DNA of 64,000 nucleotides from Methanobacterium sp. UBA375 (GTDB taxonomy: Archaea; Methanobacteriota; Methanobacteria; Methanobacteriales; Methanobacteriaceae), in NCBI GenBank assembly GCA_002495625.1, contig DAGC01000012.1, positions 144,251-208,250 on the forward strand, written 5' to 3'. A model generated the notes under the pieces. The model was given only the letters and a program-made list of their open reading frames with translations. It had not been told where the DNA came from and made no database searches. Shown piece after piece: positions 1-9,465 of the stretch; positions within the stretch are counted from its first letter, which is position 1; every line of letters starts with the position of its first letter. A program made the position numbers and the translations under genes.

Positions 1-309
1 CTGGCTGAATGTGAAGGGCCCTAATTCATAGGGATCGTGCACCATGTCTAGAGAATAATTTTTCAATTTCAAGGGGAGAGTGAAGTATCGCCAGAACATA
101 AAACTTCCCCATCCATTTATAAAACGATTTTTAGGGATTATGATATCTTTATTATGGTTATATATGTCTAGATCATTTTTAAAGTAATGAATGAGGTGAT
201 ATTTATTTTCATCATCTATTTTGTTAAGATTTTTGATGATTTGGTAGGTATAAACGCCGATACCTCCGCTGAATTCATCGATAAAATTGCTGATGATCCC
301 TATATCCAT
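1..309 (-). CDS. Glycosyltransferase, N-terminal part (runs off left edge)
   Basis: The reverse strand is open from an ATG at 309 to the window edge (103 codons), with a ribosome site GAGAGGTG just upstream. The protein begins MDIGIISNFIDEFSGGIGVY, the nucleotide-binding start of a GT4-type glycosyltransferase with the Gly-Gly turn (GGIGVYT) that marks these enzymes, and later has HDPYELGP, typical of the acceptor half. It lies 27 bases downstream of the DUF2206-like gene on the same strand, so it continues the same glycan operon. Only the first hundred residues are visible; the C-terminal donor-binding domain is outside the window. Confidence 0.75.
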   Translation of the reverse strand, partial: MDIGIISNFIDEFSGGIGVYTYQIIKNLNKIDDENKYHLIHYFKNDLDIYNHNKDIIIPKNRFINGWGSFMFWRYFTLPLKLKNYSLDMVHDPYELGPFTFSQ

Positions 310-336
310 AGTGCACCTCTCTCATAAATTTTCATA

Positions 337-2670
337 TCAGTAATTTTTTGGAGTATAAATTTCAGCACCCCCGTTATCGTATATTCTGGATCGTCCTTGG
401 AGAATCTCCAGAGGAGAAACATATTTTTCATCGGTTATTATGTTGGAACCCTCCATATTGTATACGAAGACCTGATTTTTTTCTATATTCCAATTTCCTA
501 GGAAGATATAAGTTTGATCGTAAACTAAATCAGAATAATATGGAATTTCGAGTACTGGGGAAATTATACTACGTAAAACACTGGCCCGGTTTTTATCTGC
601 ATAAACCGGGTAATCCAATTTGGTTAGAGAAAGCCAATTACCGGCTGTAACTTCTTTTTGGTTGAATTTAGGAAAATCATAGGATGGATTAAGTGCAATG
701 GATGTGGTTTGTGCAGGATCTAAAATTTGGTAAGTTAAACCGGTATCAAAAAATAGGAAGATGATGAAAAAGATAGATATGCCTTTAAATAGATTATTCC
801 TGCTGAAATTAAGGTTAAATATAATTTTGAACTTTTCCACTATTTTTATTATCCCTAAAATACAGAAGGGTGCTAAAATAATGAGGGCTATATGATACAG
901 CCGAGTCGTATTCATTTGACTTGCAAATAATGGTAAAATAATTCCGGCTACCAGTATGATGAGAGTAGATATACTGAGTGATTTATATTCATCCTTAAAC
1001 TTCATATTATCCCTACCTAAAAATAGGGATAGAACACCAACGAAGATTAAAAATTCACTTAATAGGTAGAGATACTTATGGATGTTTTTAAGAAATGTCA
1101 CTTGACTTTGAACAACCATATTCAAACCTTGAGTGGTACTCGGATCCATGAACTTGTATAGATTATCGATCATGCTCTGGCCAATACTTATAAAACTTTG
1201 TAAAATTGAAGAATCAGAGGTAAAATGATACCATATTAGAATAAATAGTATAAATAGAGGTAGAAAGAAAAAATTGATTATCAGTCTGTCTTTTTTGATT
1301 ATCTTATATTTTCCTGTTTTTTCGGCAATTGCTGGTTTTTTATGATGAGTAAAACTGTACTTTTTATTAAATACTAAATTTAAATCCGAGAAAGGTTTGA
1401 AAATAATATTAATTGCGTAAATTTTCTTTAAACGACTAAAAAACCGATTAATAAAATTTTTATCAAGAATATAAAGAATTACAGTACTTATTATCAGGAT
1501 AATCATCATGAGGTATGCTAAACCATAATGGGACACGATGATGGACAGACCAAAAACAACAGCTAATAATGATCTTTTATTTTTATCCAGATCGGCACTG
1601 ACCAACAACATCAACAGTAACACTAAAAACAACTCGGCTACTTGTTGCCGGACCACACTTAGCATTTCGGTATAAAAAGTGAACATTATCATGAAAAAGA
1701 ACACTGAATAGAAAGCTATCGGCGGCGATGTTTGTTTACGGTAAACGTAGAATAATCCAAGAGGCACTAATGAGAAAATAAATGGATAAACAATTTTCAT
1801 TACCCACACCAAATTGAGTTTAATGAAATTGGAGAGTATAGGTGCCAGGATCATCACACTCAACATAGAATTATAAGTATAGGGAAGATTGATATTCCAA
1901 AAAGAGTTTAAAATTATTTGATTAGCCAGGAAATATTCCCCATTTATATCCCAGCCCCAAATATAATTGGTAATCAATGATTTATGCAATAAAATGGCCA
2001 ATGAAATGGTGAATATTATGAAGGGATAGGTGTTACTAGGGATAAACCTGTTTATACTTACGGTGAAAGCAAGTAAGCCAATTAATAAGATCATTAGGAT
2101 GATCAAGGTATTGGATTGATAAACGTTCATCATATAAGTCCCTAAAATGCTTAAAATAAGGATTAAAATAGGAAACAAAATTGGTATTGAAATTAAACTC
2201 TTCAAATCTAATTTTTTAACATGTATTTTCTTTGCATCGTTTGATCCATTCAAAGGCCCCCAGATTTTTGACCGTTTTTCTTTGAAGTAGCATAAAATGG
2301 AAAAAGTTATGATGAAAACAGTGAGGGTTATGATAATAGATTCGGAGGATAGGGGAGTTTCAACACCAAACAGTGGATATAATGTGTTAATCAAGAATCC
2401 TATTAATATCAAAATAAATAAACTGGATCCAATGGTGTATAGAAATATTTTTCCACAATTTTCTACTTCTAAATTTAAAAGTCGAAGAAAAATTGTCCCT
2501 GGAATGAATAATACCAAAAAAAACCCCACAATTTCCTTAAACGGAGTGGTAGATAAACCAATATAGTCTAGTAAAGTAAATATAAAATAAAGCGTCAAAG
2601 CTACTGTAATTAACAAGAGAAAATCTTCAATTTTCCAATCTTTCAAAAGGAGGGGATTATTTATTTGCAT
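337..2670 (-). CDS. Large multi-spanning membrane protein, DUF2206-like
   Basis: A 777-residue protein with about a dozen or more hydrophobic segments through residue ~640, interrupted by a basic loop near residues 425-460, and a soluble C-terminal tail of about 130 residues. Length, topology and its place beside glycosyltransferases fit the methanogen DUF2206 family and, more loosely, GT-C type glycosyltransferases that use lipid-linked sugars; the family name is from memory and catalytic acidic residues were not established. Its ATG lies 14 bases inside the upstream glycosyltransferase gene, so translation is probably coupled. Role inferred: polymerising or transferring surface glycan at the membrane. 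Confidence 0.7.
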   Translation of the reverse strand: MQINNPLLLKDWKIEDFLLLITVALTLYFIFTLLDYIGLSTTPFKEIVGFFLVLFIPGTIFLRLLNLEVENCGKIFLYTIGSSLFILILIGFLINTLYPLFGVETPLSSESIIITLTVFIITFSILCYFKEKRSKIWGPLNGSNDAKKIHVKKLDLKSLISIPILFPILILILSILGTYMMNVYQSNTLIILMILLIGLLAFTVSINRFIPSNTYPFIIFTISLAILLHKSLITNYIWGWDINGEYFLANQIILNSFWNINLPYTYNSMLSVMILAPILSNFIKLNLVWVMKIVYPFIFSLVPLGLFYVYRKQTSPPIAFYSVFFFMIMFTFYTEMLSVVRQQVAELFLVLLLMLLVSADLDKNKRSLLAVVFGLSIIVSHYGLAYLMMIILIISTVILYILDKNFINRFFSRLKKIYAINIIFKPFSDLNLVFNKKYSFTHHKKPAIAEKTGKYKIIKKDRLIINFFFLPLFILFILIWYHFTSDSSILQSFISIGQSMIDNLYKFMDPSTTQGLNMVVQSQVTFLKNIHKYLYLLSEFLIFVGVLSLFLGRDNMKFKDEYKSLSISTLIILVAGIILPLFASQMNTTRLYHIALIILAPFCILGIIKIVEKFKIIFNLNFSRNNLFKGISIFFIIFLFFDTGLTYQILDPAQTTSIALNPSYDFPKFNQKEVTAGNWLSLTKLDYPVYADKNRASVLRSIISPVLEIPYYSDLVYDQTYIFLGNWNIEKNQVFVYNMEGSNIITDEKYVSPLEILQGRSRIYDNGGAEIYTPKNY

Positions 2671-5020
2671 GTGATTCCGCTTTATTTATATTCGATTCCG
2701 CCATCTCAAGATTTAAAATTTGATCATAAACGTTCACCAACCTTTCTTCCATTATTGCCCAGTTATACTTGTTTTCATAGGCTTTCCTTCCGTTATAGCC
2801 CATTTCTTTTTGTAAACTCAGGTCATTTTTTATAAGAGATATGGCATTTTTCAAAGCTTTTTTATTTTCATAGGGTACTGTAATACCACATTTCTCTTTT
2901 TTTACAATATCTGCCATGGGAGTGTTTTCATTAACTAGTATGGGGATCCCTGAGGCCATAGATTCAAAAAGCTTGTTTGGACTTGCATATTTATTGTTTG
3001 GAACACTTGGATCATATAATGCAACGGTTAAATCTGCATTCATCGTGTTTTGGATTATTTCATCGTAGGGTACTCCATTTAAATCCATATTCACATTTTC
3101 CATATCCTTAGTCAGTGTTAATAATTTCTTTTTGTACTTTTCTCGGTTACAAAATCCTTTAATGATTAATTTAACGTCTTCCAAATCTTTTACAACCAAA
3201 ATAGTCTGCTCTATTCCCCTCTCTTCTATGATTTTACCCCCTACGAAGATTTTGAAATCTTCGACCTTATTTCTATCTTTTTTAGCTTTAACATCTTCTA
3301 TATTTTCATTGTAATCAATAGATTCCATAGATTTTTTGTTTTTTATGAAAATACCATCTTCTGGGCTGTTATTTACAGTAACAATTATATTTTTAATGTT
3401 TTTTCCAATTTGATGGATCCTCGAGTCATCGGCAATTATTATGGCACTTGCAAATCTCATGATAAATTTGTCCAGGTTCACGATGATAGGCCTTAAAAAT
3501 CCGTGCATCATATCTCCGTAGAAATCGAATATATCATATATAATTGGTTTTCCTTTTATTTTAGCTATAAATAAGGAGTAAAAGTACGTATCAAAATTTA
3601 CAGTGTGTATAACGTCCCATCTCATTTTCAATGTCCAGAATATTAAAAAAGTCCACCATACCGGAAAATAAAAAAGTGTTTTTATATTACCAACAGGTAT
3701 GTCTAAGTTCAGACTTTTAACTTCAATATCATCATCTACAGGGAAAGGCCAGCTTCTTTTCCAGATGATAAGACTGATTGAATATCCATTTTTTTTCAAG
3801 CTTTCCATTTCTTTCTTGAGACGATTATCTGGGTAAGAAATTACCATTAAAACTTTATTTTTTACCTTTAAAGATCTTTTCCCCAGGTTTCGTAAAACTG
3901 AAAGATAGTTTTGTGTAATTTTATTCCAGGAATAACCATTCAATACATGATGGTAAATTTCATCTTTCATATTCCGGTAATTTTCCGGAAATTTGGATAT
4001 TGACTGGAGTTTTCTGGTTAGTTCGAGTTCATTTGTGAAGTAAACTGCAGATTCTCCACAAACTTCACGATTGAACTGGTTATCGTGGGCTATTATTATA
4101 TTCCGGGAAGTGGCGGCTTCTAAGAGGGAGGGATTCGTTCCCCCTACGGTATGACCGTGTATGTAAGCTGTGCAATTTTGACGTAACATGTTTAGAAATT
4201 TTTGATCGTAGATTGACCCCAGGAAAACCACATGAGGCTTGTTTGGAGCCTCTGATATCATGGATTCTATTTCTTCCTGGTATTTTTCACTGGTAAAATC
4301 CCCAACAACTAAAAGAGGTGATTCAAGTTCAGCCTGTATGAAACCGTCAATAATAGTATGAATATTATTTTCAGGTTCTAATCGAGCTACAACAAGGTAA
4401 TAATTTCCCGGAGTTATCTCAAAGGGATTATTATGGAGTTTTATTGTAGGATAGTTTTTATCCCATATCACCCGGTTAGGACTGTCAATTCCGTAGGAAA
4501 TATAGGTGGTTTTATCCCAGTATCTTCTATTCACGTATTCTTTCATTTCATGGGAATCTACAATTATTTTATCTGCAAATAAAGTCGCTAAATCATGATT
4601 TATTTTTAAGAGCCATCTTTCTAGAGCATTGAATTTTGTCCTTTTCCACATGACTCCATCGACATTTACCATAACTTTTGATTTTCTGTTAATTATTTTG
4701 GGAATAAAAAGAAACATCCCTACTTCTATGCCCAGAAAATAGATCAAATCTGCTTTTTTGCTTAACTTTATCAGGAAATAGATGTCGGAAAGATTTTCGT
4801 AAAACTTCCGTAATAGATAATTTTTAGGTGGTTTTAGGGGGAAATATTCCAATTTTGCACCTTTATAGTCTTTTATTCGTGAATTCGGGGGTTCATATTC
4901 ACAACTAACAGTCACTTCATGATCATTTTCAACTAAATTTTCTGTTAAGCCTTCAGCAAAAGTTTCGAAACCCCCGTATTTTGCTGGTATCCCTCGACTG
5001 CCTATTATGGCGATTTTCAT
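2657..5020 (-). CDS. Bifunctional protein with two GT4 glycosyltransferase modules
   Basis: At 787 residues this is twice the usual size of a GT4 enzyme. Module one (about 1-385) starts with GSRGIPAKYGGFETF, characteristic of the DUF1972/rhamnosyltransferase-like group, and has the donor-site segment GTNPSLLEAATSRN. Module two (about 390-775) restarts with a fresh Rossmann strand (KVLMVISYPDNR) and has its own donor-site segment SPNKLFESMASGIP. Two activities in one chain suggest two successive sugar additions to the same acceptor; sugars and linkages cannot be read from sequence. It overlaps the DUF2206-like gene by 14 bases and follows the GT2 gene by two bases, so the three form one operon. 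Confidence 0.85.
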   Translation of the reverse strand: MKIAIIGSRGIPAKYGGFETFAEGLTENLVENDHEVTVSCEYEPPNSRIKDYKGAKLEYFPLKPPKNYLLRKFYENLSDIYFLIKLSKKADLIYFLGIEVGMFLFIPKIINRKSKVMVNVDGVMWKRTKFNALERWLLKINHDLATLFADKIIVDSHEMKEYVNRRYWDKTTYISYGIDSPNRVIWDKNYPTIKLHNNPFEITPGNYYLVVARLEPENNIHTIIDGFIQAELESPLLVVGDFTSEKYQEEIESMISEAPNKPHVVFLGSIYDQKFLNMLRQNCTAYIHGHTVGGTNPSLLEAATSRNIIIAHDNQFNREVCGESAVYFTNELELTRKLQSISKFPENYRNMKDEIYHHVLNGYSWNKITQNYLSVLRNLGKRSLKVKNKVLMVISYPDNRLKKEMESLKKNGYSISLIIWKRSWPFPVDDDIEVKSLNLDIPVGNIKTLFYFPVWWTFLIFWTLKMRWDVIHTVNFDTYFYSLFIAKIKGKPIIYDIFDFYGDMMHGFLRPIIVNLDKFIMRFASAIIIADDSRIHQIGKNIKNIIVTVNNSPEDGIFIKNKKSMESIDYNENIEDVKAKKDRNKVEDFKIFVGGKIIEERGIEQTILVVKDLEDVKLIIKGFCNREKYKKKLLTLTKDMENVNMDLNGVPYDEIIQNTMNADLTVALYDPSVPNNKYASPNKLFESMASGIPILVNENTPMADIVKKEKCGITVPYENKKALKNAISLIKNDLSLQKEMGYNGRKAYENKYNWAIMEERLVNVYDQILNLEMAESNINKAESHANK

Positions 5021-5022
5021 TT

Positions 5023-5862
5023 TTATCCCTTTTTTTCACGCTTTAACCAATAAATAATCATTCGTTTGAATATTTTGATTCCATCATCCAATGAATTTAA
5101 TTTTGTGGAATCTTGACGTTTTTTGTACAAAATAGGAATTTCTTTAACTCTTAAATCATTATTGGAAACCTTGGAGAACATTTCCACTTCTAAATCAAAA
5201 CCATCTGAATCAATACCTTCCTGTAATAATTGATCTATAGCGCTCTTTTTGAAAGCCCAGTATCCTGTGCATACGTCAGATACTTTGGAGAAAAGCAAAC
5301 TGGCAAAAAAGCTTAACAAATAATTCCCTAATAAATTAAATCTGCTGATAGATCCTTTTTCACGTTTACCCCTGAGGCGTGAACCTAAAACTACATCTGC
5401 TTGGTCATCCATGAGAGGTTTTAAAAGCTTTTGAGCATCTCTAGGATCATAGGTGTTATCCGCATCTAACATCACTGCAAAATTAGATTTGATATTTTCA
5501 AAACCCTTTTTAATAGCATAAGCTTTTCCCTGCTTTTGTTCTCGAAGGACGTTGGCACCTCTTTTCTTAGCTATCTCTGCGGTTTTATCTTTAGAGTTAT
5601 TGTCTATAACGATTACTTTGGACTTGTGATAAGCATTTACCTGTTTAAGTAAAGGACCAATTGATACTTCTTCGTTGTAAGCCGGAAGTAGAAAGGTAAC
5701 ATGTTTCATGGAATAGTTATAATTCTTGTCAAAAATCCTGCTTACTGTAAGTTTATTCTTATGTGTTTGATAATATTCTTCTACATCTTTTATGTGATTT
5801 AATTCTTCAAAAGATTCGATATTATCTGGTATTTGGTTGTCCAACTTGATCCCTGAAATCAT
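5023..5862 (-). CDS. GT2 glycosyltransferase, dolichol-phosphate sugar synthase type
   Basis: 279 residues. After a 50-residue N-terminal extension the GT2 fold starts at HVTFLLPAYNEEVSIG, followed by VIDNNSKDKT and the metal-binding DADNTYDP; all are standard for enzymes that load a sugar from a nucleotide onto a polyprenyl phosphate (DPM1/DolP-glucosyltransferase group). There is no C-terminal membrane anchor, so it would act at the cytoplasmic face. It is the first gene of a minus-strand glycan operon continuing to the left edge. The extension could be partly artefactual, since an in-frame Met (MKHVTF) precedes the fold directly, but the upstream frame is open and plausible. Confidence 0.85.
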   Translation of the reverse strand: MISGIKLDNQIPDNIESFEELNHIKDVEEYYQTHKNKLTVSRIFDKNYNYSMKHVTFLLPAYNEEVSIGPLLKQVNAYHKSKVIVIDNNSKDKTAEIAKKRGANVLREQKQGKAYAIKKGFENIKSNFAVMLDADNTYDPRDAQKLLKPLMDDQADVVLGSRLRGKREKGSISRFNLLGNYLLSFFASLLFSKVSDVCTGYWAFKKSAIDQLLQEGIDSDGFDLEVEMFSKVSNNDLRVKEIPILYKKRQDSTKLNSLDDGIKIFKRMIIYWLKREKKG

Positions 5863-5913
5863 TATCTCTAAAGAAGAATAAATCTGGATACTATTATCAC
5901 AAGACCATCAGAG

Positions 5914-6021
5914 GGTAAATTCTTGTGAATGTTTTTGTGATCGGAGGTAAATTCTCATGTACTTGCAGATGTTTTTGTGATTAAAGGGTAAATTCTCACA
6001 TACTTGCAGATTTTTTTGTGA
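5914..6021. repeat. Three imperfect direct repeats in a promoter region
   Basis: Three copies of a unit starting GGTAAATTCT and ending TTTTTGTGA lie at 5914-5940, 5946-5980 and 5987-6021. Copies two and three share a CTTGCAGAT middle and are 41 bases apart; copy one lacks about nine central bases. The array lies in the 353-base gene-free stretch 5863-6215, upstream of the minus-strand glycan operon, so it may be regulatory. Apart from this array the stretch is simple AT-rich sequence. It is too short and irregular to be a CRISPR. Confidence 0.7.
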
Positions 6022-6215
6022 AAATGTATAGATGTGCAGAAACTAAAAAAAACATACTATAATAATTTTAATGATATAATTATTATATATTTTCTCTCTT
6101 AAAACACTTCAAATTTTTTATTAAAATATTTATAATACATATTATGGGAATATGCTGTCTTTAATAAATTTATTGGTTAAATAACCTTGATTAATTCCTT
6201 ATATCATACAGCTAT

Positions 6216-6731
6216 TTAATCAACAGTCTCTTTATCAACAGGAATATTCTGGTATTTCTGGATCCATAACCCTAAAAGATAGACCAAGAAAGTTAATGTC
6301 AAAATAAACAATGTTATCCAATAGTCGTCAGGTGGTATAAGGTCCATATGGAAGGATTGCCAGCTGAATGGAAAAAACAGGTACATTCCTTCTCCAATAT
6401 CAAAGAGTAATGAGTCCATGGCAAAGTGGGATATGGCACCAATAACTAGAAAAAGGAATGCAATTTTTTTGTTTTCAAAAAATAAGGAAATTACGCCTGC
6501 CATTAAGAAAGATGTTATTGGAATATGGAAAACTGGGAGAAAATCTGTTAAATCTATTCCAATTTGACTAAAAATAATTTGTAACTTAATTATATCGGGA
6601 AGTAGTGCCCCTACCATGGCTAAAGTAGTGTTTGCAGAGTTAAATAATGGATATTTAAAGTACAAAATCCTACAAACCAGGTATGCTACACAGATGTGTA
6701 CGATCCAGTCAGGCACTTTACCGTCTCTCAA
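6216..6731 (-). CDS. Membrane-bound YdjM/DUF457-like metal-dependent hydrolase
   Basis: 171 residues with four to five hydrophobic helices. ALLPDIIK near residue 44 and ISHFAMDSLLF near residue 100 match the short acidic and H-x(3)-D motifs of the YdjM family of inner-membrane proteins annotated as metal-dependent hydrolases. Substrate unknown. The start codon lies inside the end of the upstream OB-fold gene (14-base overlap), so the two are probably made together. Confidence 0.65.
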   Translation of the reverse strand: MRDGKVPDWIVHICVAYLVCRILYFKYPLFNSANTTLAMVGALLPDIIKLQIIFSQIGIDLTDFLPVFHIPITSFLMAGVISLFFENKKIAFLFLVIGAISHFAMDSLLFDIGEGMYLFFPFSWQSFHMDLIPPDDYWITLFILTLTFLVYLLGLWIQKYQNIPVDKETVD

Positions 6732-7182
6732 ATGTTAATTTTTTAATATTTAATTGCCAGTAATGTAAGAAGATTATCAATAAGAATGTAAATGCTAGAA
6801 AAGATCTTAAAAGCAGGAACCGGTATTTCCAGTCGGATATTATCCGAATTTCTTCTACACTTAAAATTTGATAGGAAGGACCTAAGACTCCTAAAATACT
6901 TACCTGGTCATCTAAACCTGCCGGAGATTGTCCTGAAACCTTAAAAATAATATCACGGTTATGGTAATTATCTCTAATATAATATCCATCCTGGTTAATT
7001 TCAGTAATGGAACCCTCAACATACACTACCTGGTTTAAAGGATAATCTGATGATAAGATAGTTTCGTAAGAGGGATGTTTCAAATTTTTTTTATATTCAA
7101 AGGAATAAAATAAACATAAAATAATTAAACCAATTATTAATATGCTTACTATAAAAATCCTTGACGAAGCATCGATTTTCAT
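6718..7182 (-). CDS. Membrane-anchored OB-fold-like protein
   Basis: 154 residues: an N-terminal transmembrane helix (about 8-27), a small beta-rich domain (about 40-115) with the pattern VVYVEGSITEINQDGYYIRD followed by DQVSILGVLG, which reads like a nucleic-acid-binding OB fold, and a C-terminal transmembrane helix with a basic tail. OB-fold assignment is inferred from strand pattern only. It is translationally coupled to the YdjM-like gene. No function can be assigned with confidence. Confidence 0.55.
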   Translation of the reverse strand: MKIDASSRIFIVSILIIGLIILCLFYSFEYKKNLKHPSYETILSSDYPLNQVVYVEGSITEINQDGYYIRDNYHNRDIIFKVSGQSPAGLDDQVSILGVLGPSYQILSVEEIRIISDWKYRFLLLRSFLAFTFLLIIFLHYWQLNIKKLTFERR

Positions 7183-7570
7183 AATTAATCTTGAATTTAT
7201 TTTTAGTTAGTTCAATGGTATTCCAGTCCCAGTTTTATTCAAAGGGATTTATTATTCTTTTTTCAATACATAGATTAAAAATTCCAATGTATAGCATAAA
7301 ATCACGAAGTTACATGGGATAAATAATCATCTGAGAGTAAAAATGTCCGTACAGCTAGATGATCCTGTGCTAATGTAAAAAAAGGCAATTAATTAAAAAA
7401 GATTCAGATAAAGAATACAATGACATAACTTCAAAGGACAAGAATATCTATAACCGTTTCAACAAGCATTAATACAAAAAAAATAAGCTAAAATCAACTG
7501 AAATTATTAACTGAGGGAAATAATTATTAAATTTCTATTAAAGAATCCAAAATTGGCTTAGTGAGAATAT
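7183..7570. other. Gene-free AT-rich interval
   Basis: About 390 bases between the divergent OB-fold gene and the PAS protein. It must hold promoters for both. No convincing ORF, RNA gene or strong palindrome was seen; only very short frames are present. Confidence 0.5.
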
Positions 7571-8698
7571 ATGCCCCATCAGATTGAGAGAAAAAAAAGT
7601 TTTGAATTTTCAGGTTACATTGAAAATGAAACCGAGTTTGATTGGTTGAATATATTATTAAATGTAGTTCCATGTGGAATCATTATTTTAGATAGATGGA
7701 ATAAGTCTGAAGTTCTAGTGAATAAAGAATTCTTAAAGATTTTTAATTTTGTTAATGAAAATAAGGGGAATCCAATACTGTTGAGTATGGAAGATATCAA
7801 AAAAGTTGATTTATATGAATCTAACGGTACAAAATTAGCTTATGAAGATTTTCCTACCATTAAATCTCTTAAAGGAGAAAATATTAAAGATTTAGAACTA
7901 ATTCTGGAAACTGAGATTAACAAAGAAAAACGGATTATAACAGACTCTTTACCAATATATGGTAAATCAGGGAGTATCATAGCAGCTATAACGCTAATTT
8001 CGGATATTTCTAAGTTTAAAAAAATTGAAAAAGATCTAGTTAAAGCAATTAAAGGTAGAAAACTAATTTCACAGGATTTCAATGACAGAGTGCTTAATAT
8101 TTTAAATAGCATGCTCAACATTTCTGAGATAAATGAAGAATACGATAACAGGGATGATATTGATGAGAACAGTATGAATCCAAATGAACTAAATACAATT
8201 CTTTTAAATTTTGTACATGAATTATTATCCAGTTATGACTATGTAGATGAGGTAGAACTTAAGGAATATATACGGTTATTATTTTCTAAAATTCAGGAAA
8301 TTTATGATGATAAAGTTGATTTAAATGTCTATGGACATGCCCCAATGACTTTGGACATGATAATAAACTGTGGTCTCATTATAAATGATATCGTTGTTTA
8401 TAGATTGCAGTCGTATCAATCTAATCTAAATATAAATGATGTAATTGTGGATAGACTCCCCTCATTTCATAATGGTAACAGATTTGAAATGTGCATTCAA
8501 TTAAACTCTGATGAAGGTAAAATAAACGTAAAAATATCTGATAATGGTCCTGAAGTACCTTTTTGGGCTAAAAATCAAATAGAAAAGATATTGGAACTTG
8601 CTTATCAGTTATTAGAACAGCTAAGTGGATTTATAAAGATTGATTCGAATAAGCGGATAACGTCTTTTGATTTTGAATTTCTCTATCTAGAGATCTAG
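7571..8698 (+). CDS. PAS protein with degenerate histidine-kinase core
   Basis: 375 residues, no membrane segment. Residues 25-150 form a PAS domain (VPCGIIILDRWNKSEVLVN). Residues 155-185 align with the HisKA_2 helix whose consensus is HHRVKNNLQ, but here the segment is NDRVLNILN (171-179), so the phosphate-accepting histidine is missing. Residues 255-375 resemble a HATPase_c domain: GLIINDIVVYRL is a weakened N-box and DNGPEVP (324-330) has Pro where the second Gly is expected. The protein therefore looks like a cytosolic pseudokinase or phospho-independent sensor. Its 3' end overlaps the convergent gene by 68 bases. Confidence 0.75.
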   Translation: MPHQIERKKSFEFSGYIENETEFDWLNILLNVVPCGIIILDRWNKSEVLVNKEFLKIFNFVNENKGNPILLSMEDIKKVDLYESNGTKLAYEDFPTIKSLKGENIKDLELILETEINKEKRIITDSLPIYGKSGSIIAAITLISDISKFKKIEKDLVKAIKGRKLISQDFNDRVLNILNSMLNISEINEEYDNRDDIDENSMNPNELNTILLNFVHELLSSYDYVDEVELKEYIRLLFSKIQEIYDDKVDLNVYGHAPMTLDMIINCGLIINDIVVYRLQSYQSNLNINDVIVDRLPSFHNGNRFEMCIQLNSDEGKINVKISDNGPEVPFWAKNQIEKILELAYQLLEQLSGFIKIDSNKRITSFDFEFLYLEI

Positions 8699-9218
8699 GC
8701 TCATCAAGAGAATAGATCAAGATGTTACTATGGATAACATTATATTTTCGTCCGGTTAATTCGCAAAGGGCTGCATCGGCTACGGATTCCACAGGGCAAT
8801 TTAAAAAAATGGAACTACCATTAAAGGATAGTAGGTTAGGAATGTATGATTCAAATGAATTTTTCTTTTTCAGTGCAATGTTACTCCCATCTATCTTGTA
8901 TGTAATATCCCCCACATATTTGACATTCCTGAAATAATCAACAATTGAATCAATTATTTCCTCGGGATCATCTGAATCAACGTTGATTTTATTTCTGAAG
9001 TGATTCCATAAATAATTTTTTGTTTCGTTAGGAATATTTTCTTTCGGCTTTGAATGATGAGTAATCCAAAGTTTAATAGCCTCTAATACGGCTTTACCGT
9101 ACCATCCTCGTCTAAAACTGAAATATATCGCTGCTTTTTTACGAAAGTCCAAATCTATATCTTTAGGCACAGATATAGTCACTCTATTTATTTTTTTATT
9201 CTTTTTTTGATAAACCAT
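8631..9218 (-). CDS. Putative DNA-binding protein, N-terminal ribbon-helix-helix-like
   Basis: 195 residues from the ATG at 9218; an in-frame TTG at 9251 is an alternative. The start MVYQKKNKKINRVTISVPK followed by DIDLDFRKKAAIYF and a helix resembles a ribbon-helix-helix DNA-binding module. The remaining ~135 residues form a mixed alpha/beta domain I do not recognise. It is convergent with, and overlaps, the degenerate kinase gene by 68 bases; both termini are intact coding frames. Regulatory role inferred. Confidence 0.6.
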   Translation of the reverse strand: MVYQKKNKKINRVTISVPKDIDLDFRKKAAIYFSFRRGWYGKAVLEAIKLWITHHSKPKENIPNETKNYLWNHFRNKINVDSDDPEEIIDSIVDYFRNVKYVGDITYKIDGSNIALKKKNSFESYIPNLLSFNGSSIFLNCPVESVADAALCELTGRKYNVIHSNILIYSLDEPRSLDREIQNQKTLSAYSNQSL

Positions 9219-9465
9219 ATTGATCAACACAACTGAACCAGTTACTATCAACTCAATTTGTGGCGTTCTAAACTTATGTTAGCCTTAACATATAATATTA
9301 GTTAATATATTAATAATAATCAGTAATAAACAAGCTGTAATTAGGTGTTTTAGAGTATATTCCATTTTTGTGACGGTGTGTTCGTATGTTATTGTAATAG
9401 TTTTTTTTAATATCGAAGAAATAAAGGGAATTACTTCTCATAAAAAATCCATGTCTGGGATTAAA

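Noticed and set aside
5914..6021. CRISPR array
   Set aside because: Only three irregular copies, no distinct spacers of equal length, and no cas genes in the window.
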